Of a DNA stretch of 64,000 bases, positions 47,866 through 60,960 are shown piece after piece. The stretch's first letter is position 1; every line of letters starts with the position of its first letter. The translations under genes were made by a program, and so were the position numbers. The notes beneath the pieces were generated by a model, which saw only the letters and a list, made by a program, of their open reading frames with translations, did no database searches and had not been told where the DNA came from. This stretch comes from Loxodes magnus. Lineage: Eukaryota; Ciliophora; Karyorelictea; Loxodida; Loxodidae. The DNA lies in contig CAMPDV010000898.1 of the NCBI GenBank assembly GCA_946699065.1, positions 98,601-162,600 of the forward strand, given 5' to 3'.

Positions 47866-48531
47866 ATTCAGTAAAATTAAATTCTAAAGTAATTTGCTTT
47901 GAGGATTTATGCATTATACCCTCATCCCATTAATAAATTACTAATGAGCTATAGTACAGCTTTTTTACTAAAATCTCAAGTTCATAGCATTTAATTTTTC
48001 TCTATCTACAATCGTTTTATCCTTTCACTTTTCTTTCTCTTCTATAAACTTACATCTAAACCATTTTGTTTCTGATTTTTTCTGGTAAAAAATTATTTTA
48101 TTTATTTATTAAAATTGTGATAAAGTTAGAAAATTAGTATTTTAATCCTTTTCTAACTGAACTTCAGTTTGCTCTTCTGAAAAGGTTTTAAGTCGAACCT
48201 AGATTCTTAAATCTATTTTCAATTCCTAGAATAGACTGATTATATCATACTGCTTACCATCATATTTAAGATTATGCCTCTTCTCTCATTTCATCTAGCC
48301 TCTCACTCCAAAACATCTTCCATTTTCTTTCTTTCTTCGCAAGATAATAGCATAATCTCTTTTTCCCTTACATCTACAAATTTTAATATCTAAGTTCATT
48401 CAGCATTTCATAGCAAATATCCTATATAACCGTTTGCTTTCCTCTTATAGAGTTATGCCATTAACTTAGCCCTTAAATATTCCAAAAAGATAAGATGAAA
48501 TATAATGAATCTAATGCTTAATAAGTTTCAG

Positions 48532-48990
48532 ATGCATTGATTAAGAGCTTTCTGATTTTTTATTTATATCTTAGCAAAAAATTCACATCAAGCAACTAAA
48601 TTAGCTTCAGATTCTAGTATTAATCAAGAATCCAAACGGAAAGCTATTGATATAAGAAGAGTTAAAAAAAAGATGTTAGAAGCATAAATAGGAGAATTAA
48701 GACATCAAATAAGACTGAGAAATGTGGTGATCGAAGTAGTATGAGTTAACTCAAGGTACGATCATATAGACATACAATAGTGCTATGAATTAGAAAAGTA
48801 GAGCTATCTATTTGCCCTGACGTTATAGCTTTAGAAAATGAATCATTAAGATAAGAATATAGAACTTAAAAAGAATAATTAATGTAGGACAGATAAGTGC
48901 AATTAATAAGGAATTCTAATCTTAAAAAAAGCGTAAAAAAGGAATTTTTCGAAAGTAGAAGATTTTATTTAACTAGCTTTAAACTGAGAA
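48532..48990 (+). CDS. Family C coiled-coil-like protein, copy 3
   Basis: The most continuous copy of the family. From SHQATKLASDSSINQES the frame runs through RKAIDIRRVKKKMLEAQIGE, LRHQIRLRNVVIEVV, TGA (48,742), VNSRYDHIDIQQCYELEKQS and on to about 48,990. The upstream ATG 48,532 is in frame but is followed by two TGAs, so the start is uncertain. Leu/Ile/Val at heptad-like spacing with dense Lys, Arg and Glu suggests a coiled coil. Function unknown. Confidence 0.5.
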
Positions 48991-48999
48991 TCAACTATG

Positions 49000-50715
49000 T
49001 GCTAGTAACTGATAAGTCAATTTCTAAGATAGACTTGCAAACTAATATAAGCATTTAATGAGTATAAAAAATGATCCTTATAGTGATTTATTAGTATATT
49101 ACTTATATGAAGCTTTATCAAGTAGGGGACTGAAAAAAATAAGTAATACAAGGGATAATGATTCAAAGATTAATCCTCAATATCAGCAAAGAAAATAATG
49201 AAGGAAAATAAATTCAATCAGTAAGACTCAAATTCAAAACCCCTTTTAAACGATCTAAACGAGACCATCTACAACGCAACAAAAATATTAAAAATAACAT
49301 TGGCAGGTCTAACAATTTTCAAAAGAAGGGAAGCAAACTAAACAAAAATATTAGATCTATTTAATTAATAAAATTCTAGCAAATAAAGAGCGCATTATAT
49401 ATACATCAGCAAAAAGAAATATCAATCATTAAACTAAAAAATACTATAATTATAGCAAGTTAGCCATTTAATTAAGTTTAATATAATTTTCATATCCAAA
49501 TCAAATGTGAAAAGGGAATTATATTTAGAGGTCAGGTATTCTAATTATCTACTGAAGTATATATTTATTAATTATTAATATGCCTTTCTATGTAATATTA
49601 AGGTAAGTTTTTATAGAAAGTTTTAATGTCTTTGCTTAAAGTATTTGATCATTTAAGATTATATGTAATTAAAGGATAATTTAAAATATCTAAATACATT
49701 GAAATCTAAATGAATATTCTGCTAGCATAATAACTAAAATCAGTTTTTAATCTTACACAAATTTTTGCTTCTGTGTTATTTAAGTTATCAACTTCAAGAT
49801 CAATCAACAGAAAAGTTGCAAATTTTCAATAACCTAAATTAGATTATCTCTTCTAATAATCTGAATAGTTGTAAGATATAAAAGTAGCTGATATATACAA
49901 CTTATTAATAGTAGCTATGATGATGATCCCTCAGCAATACTTAGCACATTCTATCATATAGTAGTTCTAAATCAAGCTTTAAGTCTAGGTTTCGATGAAA
50001 AGATAAGTTCATATTAGTATTTTAATCTTCACGTTTGCATTAATCTCAAAATGATTATCTAAGTATAAGGTACTAAAGCAGAATGAGTGGAATATTAACT
50101 TAGATTGCTATATTTAATATATTAAAAGGGAAATTTTAGGTTAAATAATAGACATGAAGCTATAAAGTTAAGTTTACTATCTAATAATTAAAATCTAAAC
50201 TCATAAAGCTGTAAATAATACTTAAATAGAGGCTAGCTATTAAGACTCTATACCCACTTATTTTATAATTATTAAACAAAATATCTTCTTTAAATATACT
50301 CTAGCTATTAGAAATAAAGCCATCTAAAATTGATAATTAGCTGCATTTATTTAAGATGAAGCTATAAAATATAAATCATTTAACCAAATTAGATTTAATA
50401 GACATTAAACTTAAGTGAAACATTTTAATCATTTAATATGTTTAATCATTCTATATCATTCTGATGTGATTATCCGTCACTTTTAATATCTTCTTTCGCT
50501 TTTATTACTCATCTAGTGAAACCTATTGAAGCATATGTTAGCTATATCGACATTTTAGGTTCTAGTATTTTCTGATTTAGGTATAAAATAAATAGGAACA
50601 GTTATGAATTCTAAAAATAAGGAAATACAAGTTTGAAATTAGAATATAAAACAAAAGTTAGGAGTATGATGAATAATAAGTTAAAAATATGTATAAGTGC
50701 TCGTAAGCGAGTCAC
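49000..50715. other. Unassigned repeat-unit stretch
   Basis: From 48,900 to 49,440 it matches the reverse complement of about 9,410-9,960 but is missing from the unit at 33 kb, where about 500 bp are absent after 32,990. The rest aligns with 33.0-34.3 kb at moderate identity. No motif recognised. Confidence 0.45.
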
Positions 50716-51702
50716 TCATGTACAGGCTACTAGGTAAAAATAAAATAGAAATAAAATTCCCAAACAAGAAAGCAAGAAAGCCATGTAGTCAGATTCTATT
50801 TTGCTTCCTTCTTCTGGAGTTTCTTTCTCGTTTTCTTTTTAATTTTGAAGCAATAAATTAGAGAATGTTCTATCACTAGAAAATCATTCTTAACTCGACT
50901 GAGATATTGAAGTGCTTTCTTCGCTGATAATGCTTAGACTGGAAAATTAGCTTTAATTATATAAAGGTTAAGTGCTATTTACTTATCGAATTCTTTCATT
51001 CACTTATTCTAGGGGCACAAAGCTATCTTTTTCCAAGACTTATTGCTTAGGTGTGTTTATCAAATCTGTTAAGTTATTTTTCTTTGGCTTTTTTGTTTAA
51101 CTGCAAGGAATAAACCATTATGAAGTCATAAATTTTTTCCAATCTTATGCTTCTTATTATTCCATTGCTATCGAACTTATATTGCCAACTTTTGCTTCTA
51201 GTTTTCATTATTTTTATTATTAGAGTGCTTAAACTTTGTTAGCTGGCTTTTTTTAATTAATATCTTGAGAGCTACTCGAATTAGACTAGCCTTAATTACT
51301 TCTTTTATTAGGAGTGGAATCTGAATCCTTTTAGATAGATCTCTTAATTTAACTTTGCTTATTCATTGTTTGATTAAGGCTCTCTAAATTTCCTATAAAA
51401 GACTGATCTGAATATTTAAGTCTTTCAATATAGACCGTTCCGTCAGCAGCATACCAATCATCGCAAATTTATCGTATCTTTAAAGGCTATAAGTTCTAAG
51501 TTTCAGCACCTTTGAAGTTTTTCTATTCCACCCTACTTTTAAGCTTTTGCTCGCAGTCTTTTTCCTCATAACTCGTCCATAACTTACACGCCTACCCTTA
51601 TTTACCCAAGGAAAGCATTTTTTTCTTACCTTGGGATCCCAAACTCACCTATCTTCTTTCTACAGATATGCTTTTTAGACATTCATCTGAATGGTTGCTC
51701 AT
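50716..51702 (-). CDS. Family A protein, copy 3
   Basis: Same length and phase as copy 2 (987 bases, ATG 51,702 to TGA 50,718), with few differences. One is a TGA at codon 166 (51,207), where copy 2 has AGC within a Gln/Lys-rich stretch; this is the one family A TGA not at a Trp site. The family TGA and the hydrophobic tail are present. It is either a recent lesion or, if TGA is sense, a Ser-to-Trp change. Confidence 0.6.
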
Positions 51703-53033
51703 TTTTATTATAAAAAAATGTATATGGCAATTTAAATCTCACCGGCAGGTAAATTAAATACATAGCATATTAAAAAACCCTTGACTAACCAAATGCTCAA
51801 TATGGAGTATAAATTAAGGATAATTTAAGTATTAAACATTCAGATTTAATAAAAGTATGCTGGTAGCTATCACCATAGAGAGTGACGCCATTCAGCTAAT
51901 AAATAGAGAAGAGAATATATCAAGTATCTAAGTACGACTATTAAAGGGGATATAGAAGGTAAATAGTATTTTGAATTGATTCATTAGCCAGAATAACTAG
52001 CAACAGATATAAAAAATGATATTTTGCTTTCAATTAATATTAAAAGAATGGCTAAGAGAGAGATAAAGAGATATCATAATTAGTCAAATTTTTACAACCA
52101 ACAGCTCTAAGAAATAGAAAAGTTGACACTTATAACTGGTAAGGCTTATAAAAATATATTGGTGAATTTTGATTAAGGGAAAGAATATTTAATTAAATAA
52201 GCTGAGCATTATATAAATAGAGTAAGAGAGGCATATTAGTAAAAAAAGAGATATTGATAATGCATAGTGTTTGGAGTGTTTTATTAAGATATTTTAATTA
52301 ATTTTTAATTTTTAAGTATGTAATTTTGAGTTAGTTATATATTAAAGTGATATTATCTTTTAGAAACTAATTTATAAGAGTATTGAAACTGAGAACTTTT
52401 ATTAAATTATACCAAAACCTTCATTGTAAATCCACGAGTTATAAATACATTGATAAAGATAATATATAGTGCTTATGAAAAGCATGAAGATTTTAATACT
52501 TTCCACTAGCAAGAAACTTTAGCTTGCTATTATTGCAAATAAAATATTGCCTAATTATCTTATCAAATATATGAAAATAAGCAAAATATTAATATTAATT
52601 ATATTCTACTAAATACAAATGTGTTGTCTAAATTTATTTTTATATTTCTTTTTGTTAATTTCCTAAGTAGAAATGCAAACTTTAATTTAATAAATTATAA
52701 TTAAGCTCCTGTTACATAGCTTATAAACATCAAGGACATTCCCCTGACTTTTATACTTTAAAGCTAATCTTTTCTACCAATCTGGTTATAATTTTTCAAA
52801 ATAGTATTGAATATTAATCATATAATATATTAAGTAGATATCTATTTATTGCAAGAGATTATTTTATTAAGCTTAATATAAAAAATAGAGTATTTTTCTA
52901 TTTTGATTTTTAGATGAAATATTAGTTCTAGTTGCTATTATTTTCTTATATTCAGGTTTAGATTATTATTTAATAAATCATATATGGTTAGCTTAGGTTT
53001 AGTGTATTATGGTATTTTATTTAAATTTATTTG

Positions 53034-53324
53034 ATGATTAATATAACTATGATTAACTAACTAGACACCAGATTTCTTTAGAACATTTCATTAGCTACAT
53101 GTGAAGGTTAATTTCTATTGTAATTTTATTTTGATGAAAAAGATTCTTCAAATATAATGCTTCTGCATGTTAACTCTTTTAGCAATATAGATATCAAGAC
53201 CTCATACAAAATGGGAGATGGCTTGACGAATTATGAAAGATACCACTATCAAATCTAGCCTAAATATAAACCCTTTACTATTTTTTTAGGAACTTAAAAA
53301 GATTATAATCTTAATTGTAAGTGA
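53034..53324 (+). CDS. Family K protein, second-arm copy
   Basis: ATG 53,034 to TGA 53,322, the same 96 codons as 36,639-36,929 with very few changes; the ATCEGQF, MGDGLTNYERYHYQ and TQKDYNLNCK blocks are unchanged. A one-base insertion upstream of the ATG (near 53,000) disrupts the upstream frame seen in the first arm, which favours this ATG as the start if the gene is active. Confidence 0.45.
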
Positions 53325-54499
53325 TAAGTATAACAGGATAGATTATCTATCCATTTAATTAATAATTTAAATATTATAATATAAGTATTATCAAATTATA
53401 ATAAATGTAACTTTAACTTATCCTAAAGTATTAGCTATCTATTAAAAGATTAATTATTGCTATGCTAGTTTCTATTTTTTACCCTTGTCTATAAATATAC
53501 CTTTAGAAACATAATATCATCTTGAAGTTTACTTAGCTGTTTCTAACTATTTCCTCTTAACCTTCCTTCTTATATTCTTATATTCTTTCATTCTAAAATA
53601 GCTATATTAGTTAGCTATTAATCTAAATATTTCTTACTCAATATACTTATTTAATAATATCTAATAATAGTAGCTTATATTACTAGCACTTATATAAATA
53701 CCATTGCTTAAAGAATCCTTTTTAAACTATTAGCTATATATCATTATTTGCTTTTCCCTATGCAAGTAGATAATTTATCTGCTTTTTCGATACCTTCAAT
53801 ATAGGAATTGCTAGGCCTAATGCTCGGCTATTATCAGGCTAATCATTATTGCTTTTAATAGTAAGTCAGAGTAATTTAGTGTACTACTGATAAATAAAAT
53901 ATTAAAATGATGATGATGTTAGTCTTAAAGACTAAAGCTGCTTAGAATGAAATCTGAGATACTAAAATAATTTGAATAATTTGAAGATTAAACTCTTTAG
54001 TGTCTCTAGAATTTAAAAATTAAAGAATTTTATACTAAAATTCTGATTCAATCTTTTGATTACTATTAGTATGGAAACTTAGCTAAGAAAGGAACTTCTT
54101 TGGCTAGAAGTGTAGATCTTAGTTCCTAACTGAAAATAAAGATAAAGGAATAGAAATAAAACGGATATGATCATAATCTCTTATATAAACAAGTTGAGAG
54201 TAATAAAAAGAACATATTGAGATATATAAGAACTAGGGAAAGGCTTAGTGGATTAATTTATGCAAAATTAATCAAATTAAAATTGAGAATCTGAAAGGTA
54301 GGCAAATTTAAGTTATATAAAGTTTAATATTAACTTTAAAAATAGCTTCTAAAATATTTCAGCTAAAGATACAATTTTGCTCAATAGGTATTAAATAAAA
54401 TAATTTAAGTCTTTAATAATCTTAACCAAGCATAAAATATGACTATAATAAGAGAACTATAATTAAAATAATTAAGATTAAAAATGAGAAATAGAAGTA

Positions 54500-57400
54500 A
54501 ATATATGAAAAATATTATAGATCAAATGAATCTAACACTTAAGATTAAGATTCATTTAATTTATGCAAAATACGAAATCTAGGCTTTTAATAATGCTCTT
54601 ACAGTCACTCTATTTAAGTAGTTTAATATCATAAAAGTAGAAATAATTTGCTTGAAACTCTCCTTAAAGCATTTCTTTTTGGAATTAGGAATATTTGCAT
54701 TTATATTTTAAAAGAATACAGTTATGAGTTAAATGGTAGCAATCAAGATATTTTATCAATTCAAAAAATATTGTAAAAATCCTACATTGCGGCTGGTATC
54801 TAATCCATCGAGATAAGACTGAAAACGATTGAGTATAAAGTAGGACTTTTCAGGCAATTCATTCAATACCTTAAAAATAAATTCAAATGGAACTTCTTTG
54901 GCTTATAATCTCCATTAGATCTTCTCATAATCCTGTTCTTATAATAAGTTTAGCGGATTTAATGTCCCTGTTAATTTTAACTTAGATAACTTCTAAGTAT
55001 ATTTAAATAGAAAAATAAAACTAAGCAAGGCATAAATTTATAAAATAACAACCACTAACAAATTTTTATATACAAGCTAAAGCAAAAATAATTTCTGCCT
55101 AATTAGCCTTTATTTAAATAACATTTTACCCTCTAGAAATTAATTTTAAGCTATTAAGCATTTTATTATGTAATCTACTCGTTTAATCTCATAAATATAT
55201 CTTTCTCTTTATTAGTAGAAAGTTTTCTGATCTTCTTAGATATATTTATTCTAGCAAAATGCACTAGTTAAATAAACTATTATGAATTAGATTTTTTATC
55301 ATAATATTACAAGTAAAGGATATAAGAGAATCTATAAAATGACTTATTGACTAGCTTAAAAAGGCATAAATGAAGATAAATGATGCTAGAGTTTAAAAAT
55401 AAAATAAACTTAATATTAATAGCTTTATATTTAAGATCTATTTTAAGTATAATCTGCTATTTAAAAATTAAGTTTAATTATCTAGAAAATAAATTTACAC
55501 CTTTATACTTTTCTATTTAACTTTAAAGTCTCTTAAACTATTTAGTAGTTAGAACAAACTTAATTTTAAATATCAGTACTCAAATTCGTATAGATGATAT
55601 ATTGACTATCCACTTCACTAAAATTATACTATAAATTGAAAACTTCTATCACAGATATCTCAGAATTAATTTTATCCTTTAATAAGGATAAAATTTTTAT
55701 AAATATGATGTTCTAGCTTTTTAGTATCTAATCTGAAAAGCAGGAAATTATTATGATGAGAAATAAAAGGAAATATGTTTTTTGTATTATCTTCTATCAT
55801 CATGCATCTTTAGTAATAAAAGCATAATAAGCTGAATGAAAGGAATAAATATCCTAATTTATTTATATCAGGTTTCCAAATATTCTAAAGAGATTGGATA
55901 CTAACTGAGGATTTAGAGATTAGCAGCAGATTAAAAGTTAAAATAATAAATTTAGATCTTAGCTAAAGATTTCATCATTGATGAATAGCTTGTAAAATCT
56001 CAGAAAAAAGTTGATAGCTTTTTGTATTTTAATGCATAAGAGAGGGTAAAATATGTTTGAGTTGCTTATAGAAATATTAGTTTGCTTTTGTATTGAGAAA
56101 AAAGTATTTCTCAGTTATAAAAAAAATCTATCACAAAGTATATAAAATTAGTTAATTTAAATCAATCTGGAGATAATTTTAGTTCCAGGTTTTCTATTCT
56201 TATAGCTTTAAATAGGCCTTACATGGTCTGTTTTTTAAAGCTTATATATTAGATATTAAAGTTTAATCTTAAAACTAGGACAAAATCATATAATTTAATT
56301 TTTTCTGCTATAAATCTTAAAATAATATTATCATATTTAATTGAAAGTTAGTAGGACACTTTAATTAAGCCTAAATTAGTTGAAAATCTATTCGAAACTT
56401 AACTGAAAAAACTATACATAAAATAGTCTTTTATTCTATTTAAAATATTATTATACAGCTGAACTCCATGATATACATAATTAGCACTCAGTCTAATTCT
56501 CTTTTGTCTATTAAGTTTATTACTTTAATTAAGTTTTTTTGAGTATCATATGCTTGCTATTCAATATTTGGAGTCCTAGTTATAAATTAGATAAATTTTT
56601 AAAGTTTTAAATCAAAAATTTACCGACTTAAATTTTCCTCTAATTCGTAAGAAGATTTTATCCTATTTAGAAGTTAGGGATTTTAATTAAAAATTAATTT
56701 CCTTTATATTTGAATAAACTTTAAATAGGTAAGCACTCGAAAATTCTTTTATAAAATGTTTACTTATATTCTCTTTCTTCTCTACCTAGGCTTAAAAAAG
56801 AAAAAAGCTATTTTCATTCTAGTAAAAATTGCAATTTCAAATTTATTTTGTATGTTCAAGAATTGAAGGATATTAGGTGATATGCATGCCTTGTTATTTA
56901 CCTCCTATACATGTGAAGAGTATTTTTATTACAGATTCTGGGTTATGATATTTATTTTTAATTTATTTGTTTTTTATATATTAAGAATGCTTAAAAAGGA
57001 TATTTGATAAGCAGGTTAAGCAGCTTAGATCTTACATTGTTAAAACAAAATTTTAAGATAAAAGTTATTTTTCATTAGATTAGTTTAGCTTTTAACTCTA
57101 TAGTTATTTTATAATCATAGTTAAACATAATTTAAAATGATATAATTAATACTTGTATTTCTCCTTCTATTTTGGTTGCTTTATTTTATAATAAAAAGTG
57201 ATATAATAATAATAAACTACAGTGGTTCTTTCATTATTTGACTTGTCATTGTTCTATCTTTGTAAAAATGAACTATAAATTAGATGTTCTTTTATCTCAT
57301 TTCTTTCGCTTATGTCACTTCTTAGATTTTTTTCAACTTGATTATGTTATACTATATTCACATTTAGAAGTCTTCTAGCTTAAATAAATTGGCGCCTTTT

Positions 57401-58260
57401 TATAACTTATCTCTCTTTCTGTAGTAAGTTTAGGCTGATTTATAAGATATTTTTGGTATTAAATCCTTTTTGATATTTTGATGTCTTTTCAAATTAGATT
57501 CTTCATATAAGTAAATACTCTATTAATAGAAATGGTTTAATTTAGGACATAAACACTTAAAATAGCTCTTCCATGTTTTACCAATTTTGAACTTAATTAT
57601 TGACTTATCAGCTGAGTAAGCATAATTATGTTTTCATTTTTAAGAATCATAATTAAAATAATTCTCACTACCTAAAATATACGCTAAAAGCTTTTATTTT
57701 GCAATTTTTATTGAAATTTAATTACTTCAATCTACTTAAACTTATAGCTATTATCAAATTATCAACTACCATCTTTACCTTCTTACAACTGATTTTCTTT
57801 CTTATATAATTAACTATTTCTTAACTCTTGCTTATATTAGATTAAATCATTTTTTATATTATTCTTAGATTTACTTCGTCGCTTTCTAAATTTTATTTCT
57901 TTGATTATATTAAAATAGGTATTTCAATTATTTCCTTTATGTATTGCTATTAGATATTCATTTCAGACTCCATTCTACTAATTACAAAACTAATTAGTTT
58001 ATTAATAAGCTTTAAATGGTGTGTTTTTAACCTCCATTTTTCTTATATGTTTTTGCTTGAAACTTAATAGTCAAAGATATTTTATTTCCAGTTCTCTAAA
58101 TTATCTGAGTATTGCATTTAAAGGAAGAAATAGCTGAAAATGATATAAAGCTTTTTAAGATAATTAGGCAATACATATTCTTTATACTACCCAAATTTAT
58201 TATAGTTTTAACTACTTACACTATTTAGAATTCTAAACTTTTAAGGCTTATTCTAATAAT
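54500..58260. other. Gene-poor stretch of the repeat unit, second arm
   Basis: Equivalent to 39.1-42.85 kb. The minus-strand YKDWI frame is broken here by loss of one G near 54,870 and by a Trp-to-Arg change at the KDW site. No feature beyond the duplication itself was recognised. Confidence 0.45.
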
Positions 58261-58269
58261 AAAAATCTA

Positions 58270-58720
58270 ATTTATCAAACAAGAGCAGGAAATTTAAGCA
58301 AAAATGGAAACGCAACTTAATTAAGAAATTTTAGAATAAATTTAACATTTTAAGAGGATAAAATTTAGCTAAACTAGATATGATATTTACAACTAGCTAG
58401 ATAATTAAAATTATAGTTAAAAATCTAAATAAATTTAAAATAAAAATCTTTTATAAAAAGTAACTAATTTACATCATTTCTGGAAGAATTTGCAATCACT
58501 ATCTATAGACAGATTAACTAAAGTGTGAAATCTTTAATTTTGAGTCGAAAAATTCTAAAAAATTGCGTAGGTATGCGTTGACAGTATAATAAAGATATAA
58601 CATCCATTTATATAACTTTTATTGTATCTAATTAGCTATAATTTTTCAAGTATTAAATGTGAAAGTATTAGTTGATTCAGTGAACAAAATTGACAAAAAT
58701 AAAAATAATAAAGACTTTAT
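58270..58720 (+). pseudogene. Kelch gene remnant upstream of U3 copy 2
   Basis: Short matches to the kelch gene at 25,889 follow in the same order (the QFIKQE region, the GG blade, the TTTACATCATTT..GGAAGA segment and the final blade near 58,620-58,690), separated by deletions. The frame cannot be followed. It has the same position relative to U3 as the intact kelch gene. Confidence 0.7.
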
Positions 58721-59032
58721 ACCTTTCTTTTAATGGTTAAATTAGATAACTTTTTAGCTAAAATTATTTATTAAATATATTTTTATAAGCTTCTAGTCTA
58801 ATTAAAAAATTAAATAGTAAAATGCTAAAAGGATACAATTAGTTAACTTTTAATTAAATTAAGAATTATTTAAAACTTATTAACAAGTAAGCAGGTTTAT
58901 TTAGTTATAAAACTGTGAGTAAATACAATCATTATTTAATGCAGGCTATTTAAAGTATAAAGTTATAAAAGTTAAATTAAAATAAAATAGCTATGAGGAT
59001 AAATAGTTTTAGTTATTAAAAGTATTTTATAG

Positions 59033-59128
59033 TTTGAGTAAATAAAGATGAAATTGTTAGTTTATAAGATTAAAACCTTAATAGAATAAAAAGAAAATAT
59101 TATATATTGAATTAACAAAAATAAGAGT
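59033..59128 (+). promoter_or_regulatory. Putative U3 gene promoter, copy 2
   Basis: Nearly identical to 26,948-27,043, with TATATATT about 21-31 bases before the RNA start at 59,098-59,108. Sequence left of 59,033 is unrelated or decayed, so the conserved block begins close to where a proximal element would be expected. Confidence 0.6.
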
Positions 59129-59277
59129 AAGACTGTACTCGTACAGGATCACTTCTATAGGAGATTCTACTCGTTTGCTCCAACAAACGAGACTCCAACC
59201 CAATCTAGGAAGATGATTAACGCACTTTTCCCAGCAGGAGTTATCGATGACGCTAAGGGAAGAAGTGGTTCTGACTA
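59129..59277 (+). ncRNA. U3 small nucleolar RNA, copy 2
   Basis: Identical by eye to the U3 gene at 27,044-27,192, including box A, the 8-bp stem, the C-like boxes and the D box. The identical block of 297 bases (59,033-59,329, one mismatch) covers promoter, RNA and about 50 bases of 3' flank and then stops, although the surrounding DNA of the two units is much more diverged. This suggests selection or conversion acting on the gene. Confidence 0.9.
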
Positions 59278-59329
59278 GATAATCAATCTAAACAAAATAT
59301 TTTAAGAAGCTAAAATAAAAAGGATTAAT

Positions 59330-60960
59330 AAAAGTGCTATTTAAAAAAAAAGCATCATGTTTAATTAATAATTTATGCTTAAATTAAGTACATAAAATTT
59401 TATTTAAAAAGTAAATATTTAGAGCTAAAGCACATATTATTTTAAAATTTAGATAGGTATAAAATCATAAATATATATACTTATATTTATTAAAAGAAAT
59501 TAAATATTTTATAAATACTTAAAATAATTCTTTATATCTAAATTTTATTAAATTATAGTTCTATAAAATAGAAAACATGTGATATAGTATATCTAATAAT
59601 TATCAAATTTATACTCTTAAGATATTTATTAAAATTAAGAGTATTTTTCTTATTTTTATTACTAATTTATATATGGCTATAAGATAATTTAGCGAATAAT
59701 AAAAATTTGTATTGAGAACACACTTCTTAACTTTCTTTTTTCACTCAATAGTATAAAATAAGAGAAAGTAAAGATTTATAGCCTTAGCTGTATTATAGTT
59801 GCATAATAATTGATATATAAAAGATTATTAATCAAATATAACCAAAGAAAAAGTTAAAGTTCTCTTATCTAAATAATTTTAAATATATTTTAATTAGTTT
59901 ACTCATCTTAATATACTTTCCTATATCCTTACACTTTATTCTTCTATGAACTTTTGATTCTTCTAGATAAAAAATTAAATTTTACCCTCTAAAGAATCTT
60001 ACAAATCAAATAAAAAAAAGGAAATAAAAAGTTTTAAAATAAATTAAAATAATACTTCTAAAGGAAAAATTACTCTAGAGGGAAATGTATTAAGTTACAT
60101 CTTCAAATTCATAATAATCATTTATTTAAAGAAAATAAAGAAATAAATTAGTTACGAAGAATTTATGTGCTAGATTATTAAAAATTATCATAAAGATATA
60201 AAATCAAAATTAAAAAGCTTAAATAATAAAATTAAAGTTTATAAATTGTATAAAATTTGTCTAGTTTCATTTTAAAATAAATTTAGATGTGTAAATTTTA
60301 TGATTAGAGGCAAATTTGAACAATCACATTGCTATAATAGAAAAAAGTATAAGCAATTTTAAATAAAAATGTAATTTATATAACAAGCTATTAAGAATTA
60401 TTTTATAACCTTTTGCTTTATTTCGTGATAATAAGTTGATTAGATGAATAATCACAATAAAAAGCTTAGTAAACAAAAATTATAAAAAACATATTTTTAA
60501 CTAAAAATCTTAGATAAATTATTTGATTTTTTTAATAAAAAGTTATTTAAATAGTTAATATCATTGCTAAATAAAAAAATAAAGATAAAAAACCAAAAAG
60601 CTACTCACTTATATATCAAATTTATTAAAATACATCATAGAATAAATAATAAAAGCAAAAAGCAAAAAGCAAAAAGCAAATTTATCTTTTAAACTTTTAA
60701 AGTCCTTAATATAGGATTAGACTCTTTAAAATATAAAATACCAGATATAGCTTTTTGTGGATTTTTTAGTTATATTTACAAATATTTATGATATTTTTAA
60801 ATCTTAAACCGGAAAATTAAAGAAATCTAAAACTTTGTAAATTTCTTAAGAAAGAACATAGAAAAAAAGCCTTTATGATAAAATAATAAAATAGATTTTT
60901 ACTTATCTCTATAACTTTTAAGCGAAGTTTTCATAAAAACATTTATTATCTTAATTAAAA
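59330..60960. other. Intergenic and repeat DNA after U3 copy 2
   Basis: A+T-rich. A hairpin-like ACTCTTAA..TTAAGAGT pair lies near 59,610-59,645. From about 60,230 the R block begins. At 60,651-60,680 a heptamer GCAAAAA is repeated four times. No gene recognised. Confidence 0.45.

Larger units (their letters stand above)
50475..58405. repeat. Long direct duplication, second arm
   Basis: Counterpart of 34,090-43,010, lacking 997 bp at 54,497/54,498. It contains family A copy 3, family K and L copies and the gene-poor stretch, and ends in a kelch remnant that leads to the second U3 gene. Confidence 0.85.
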
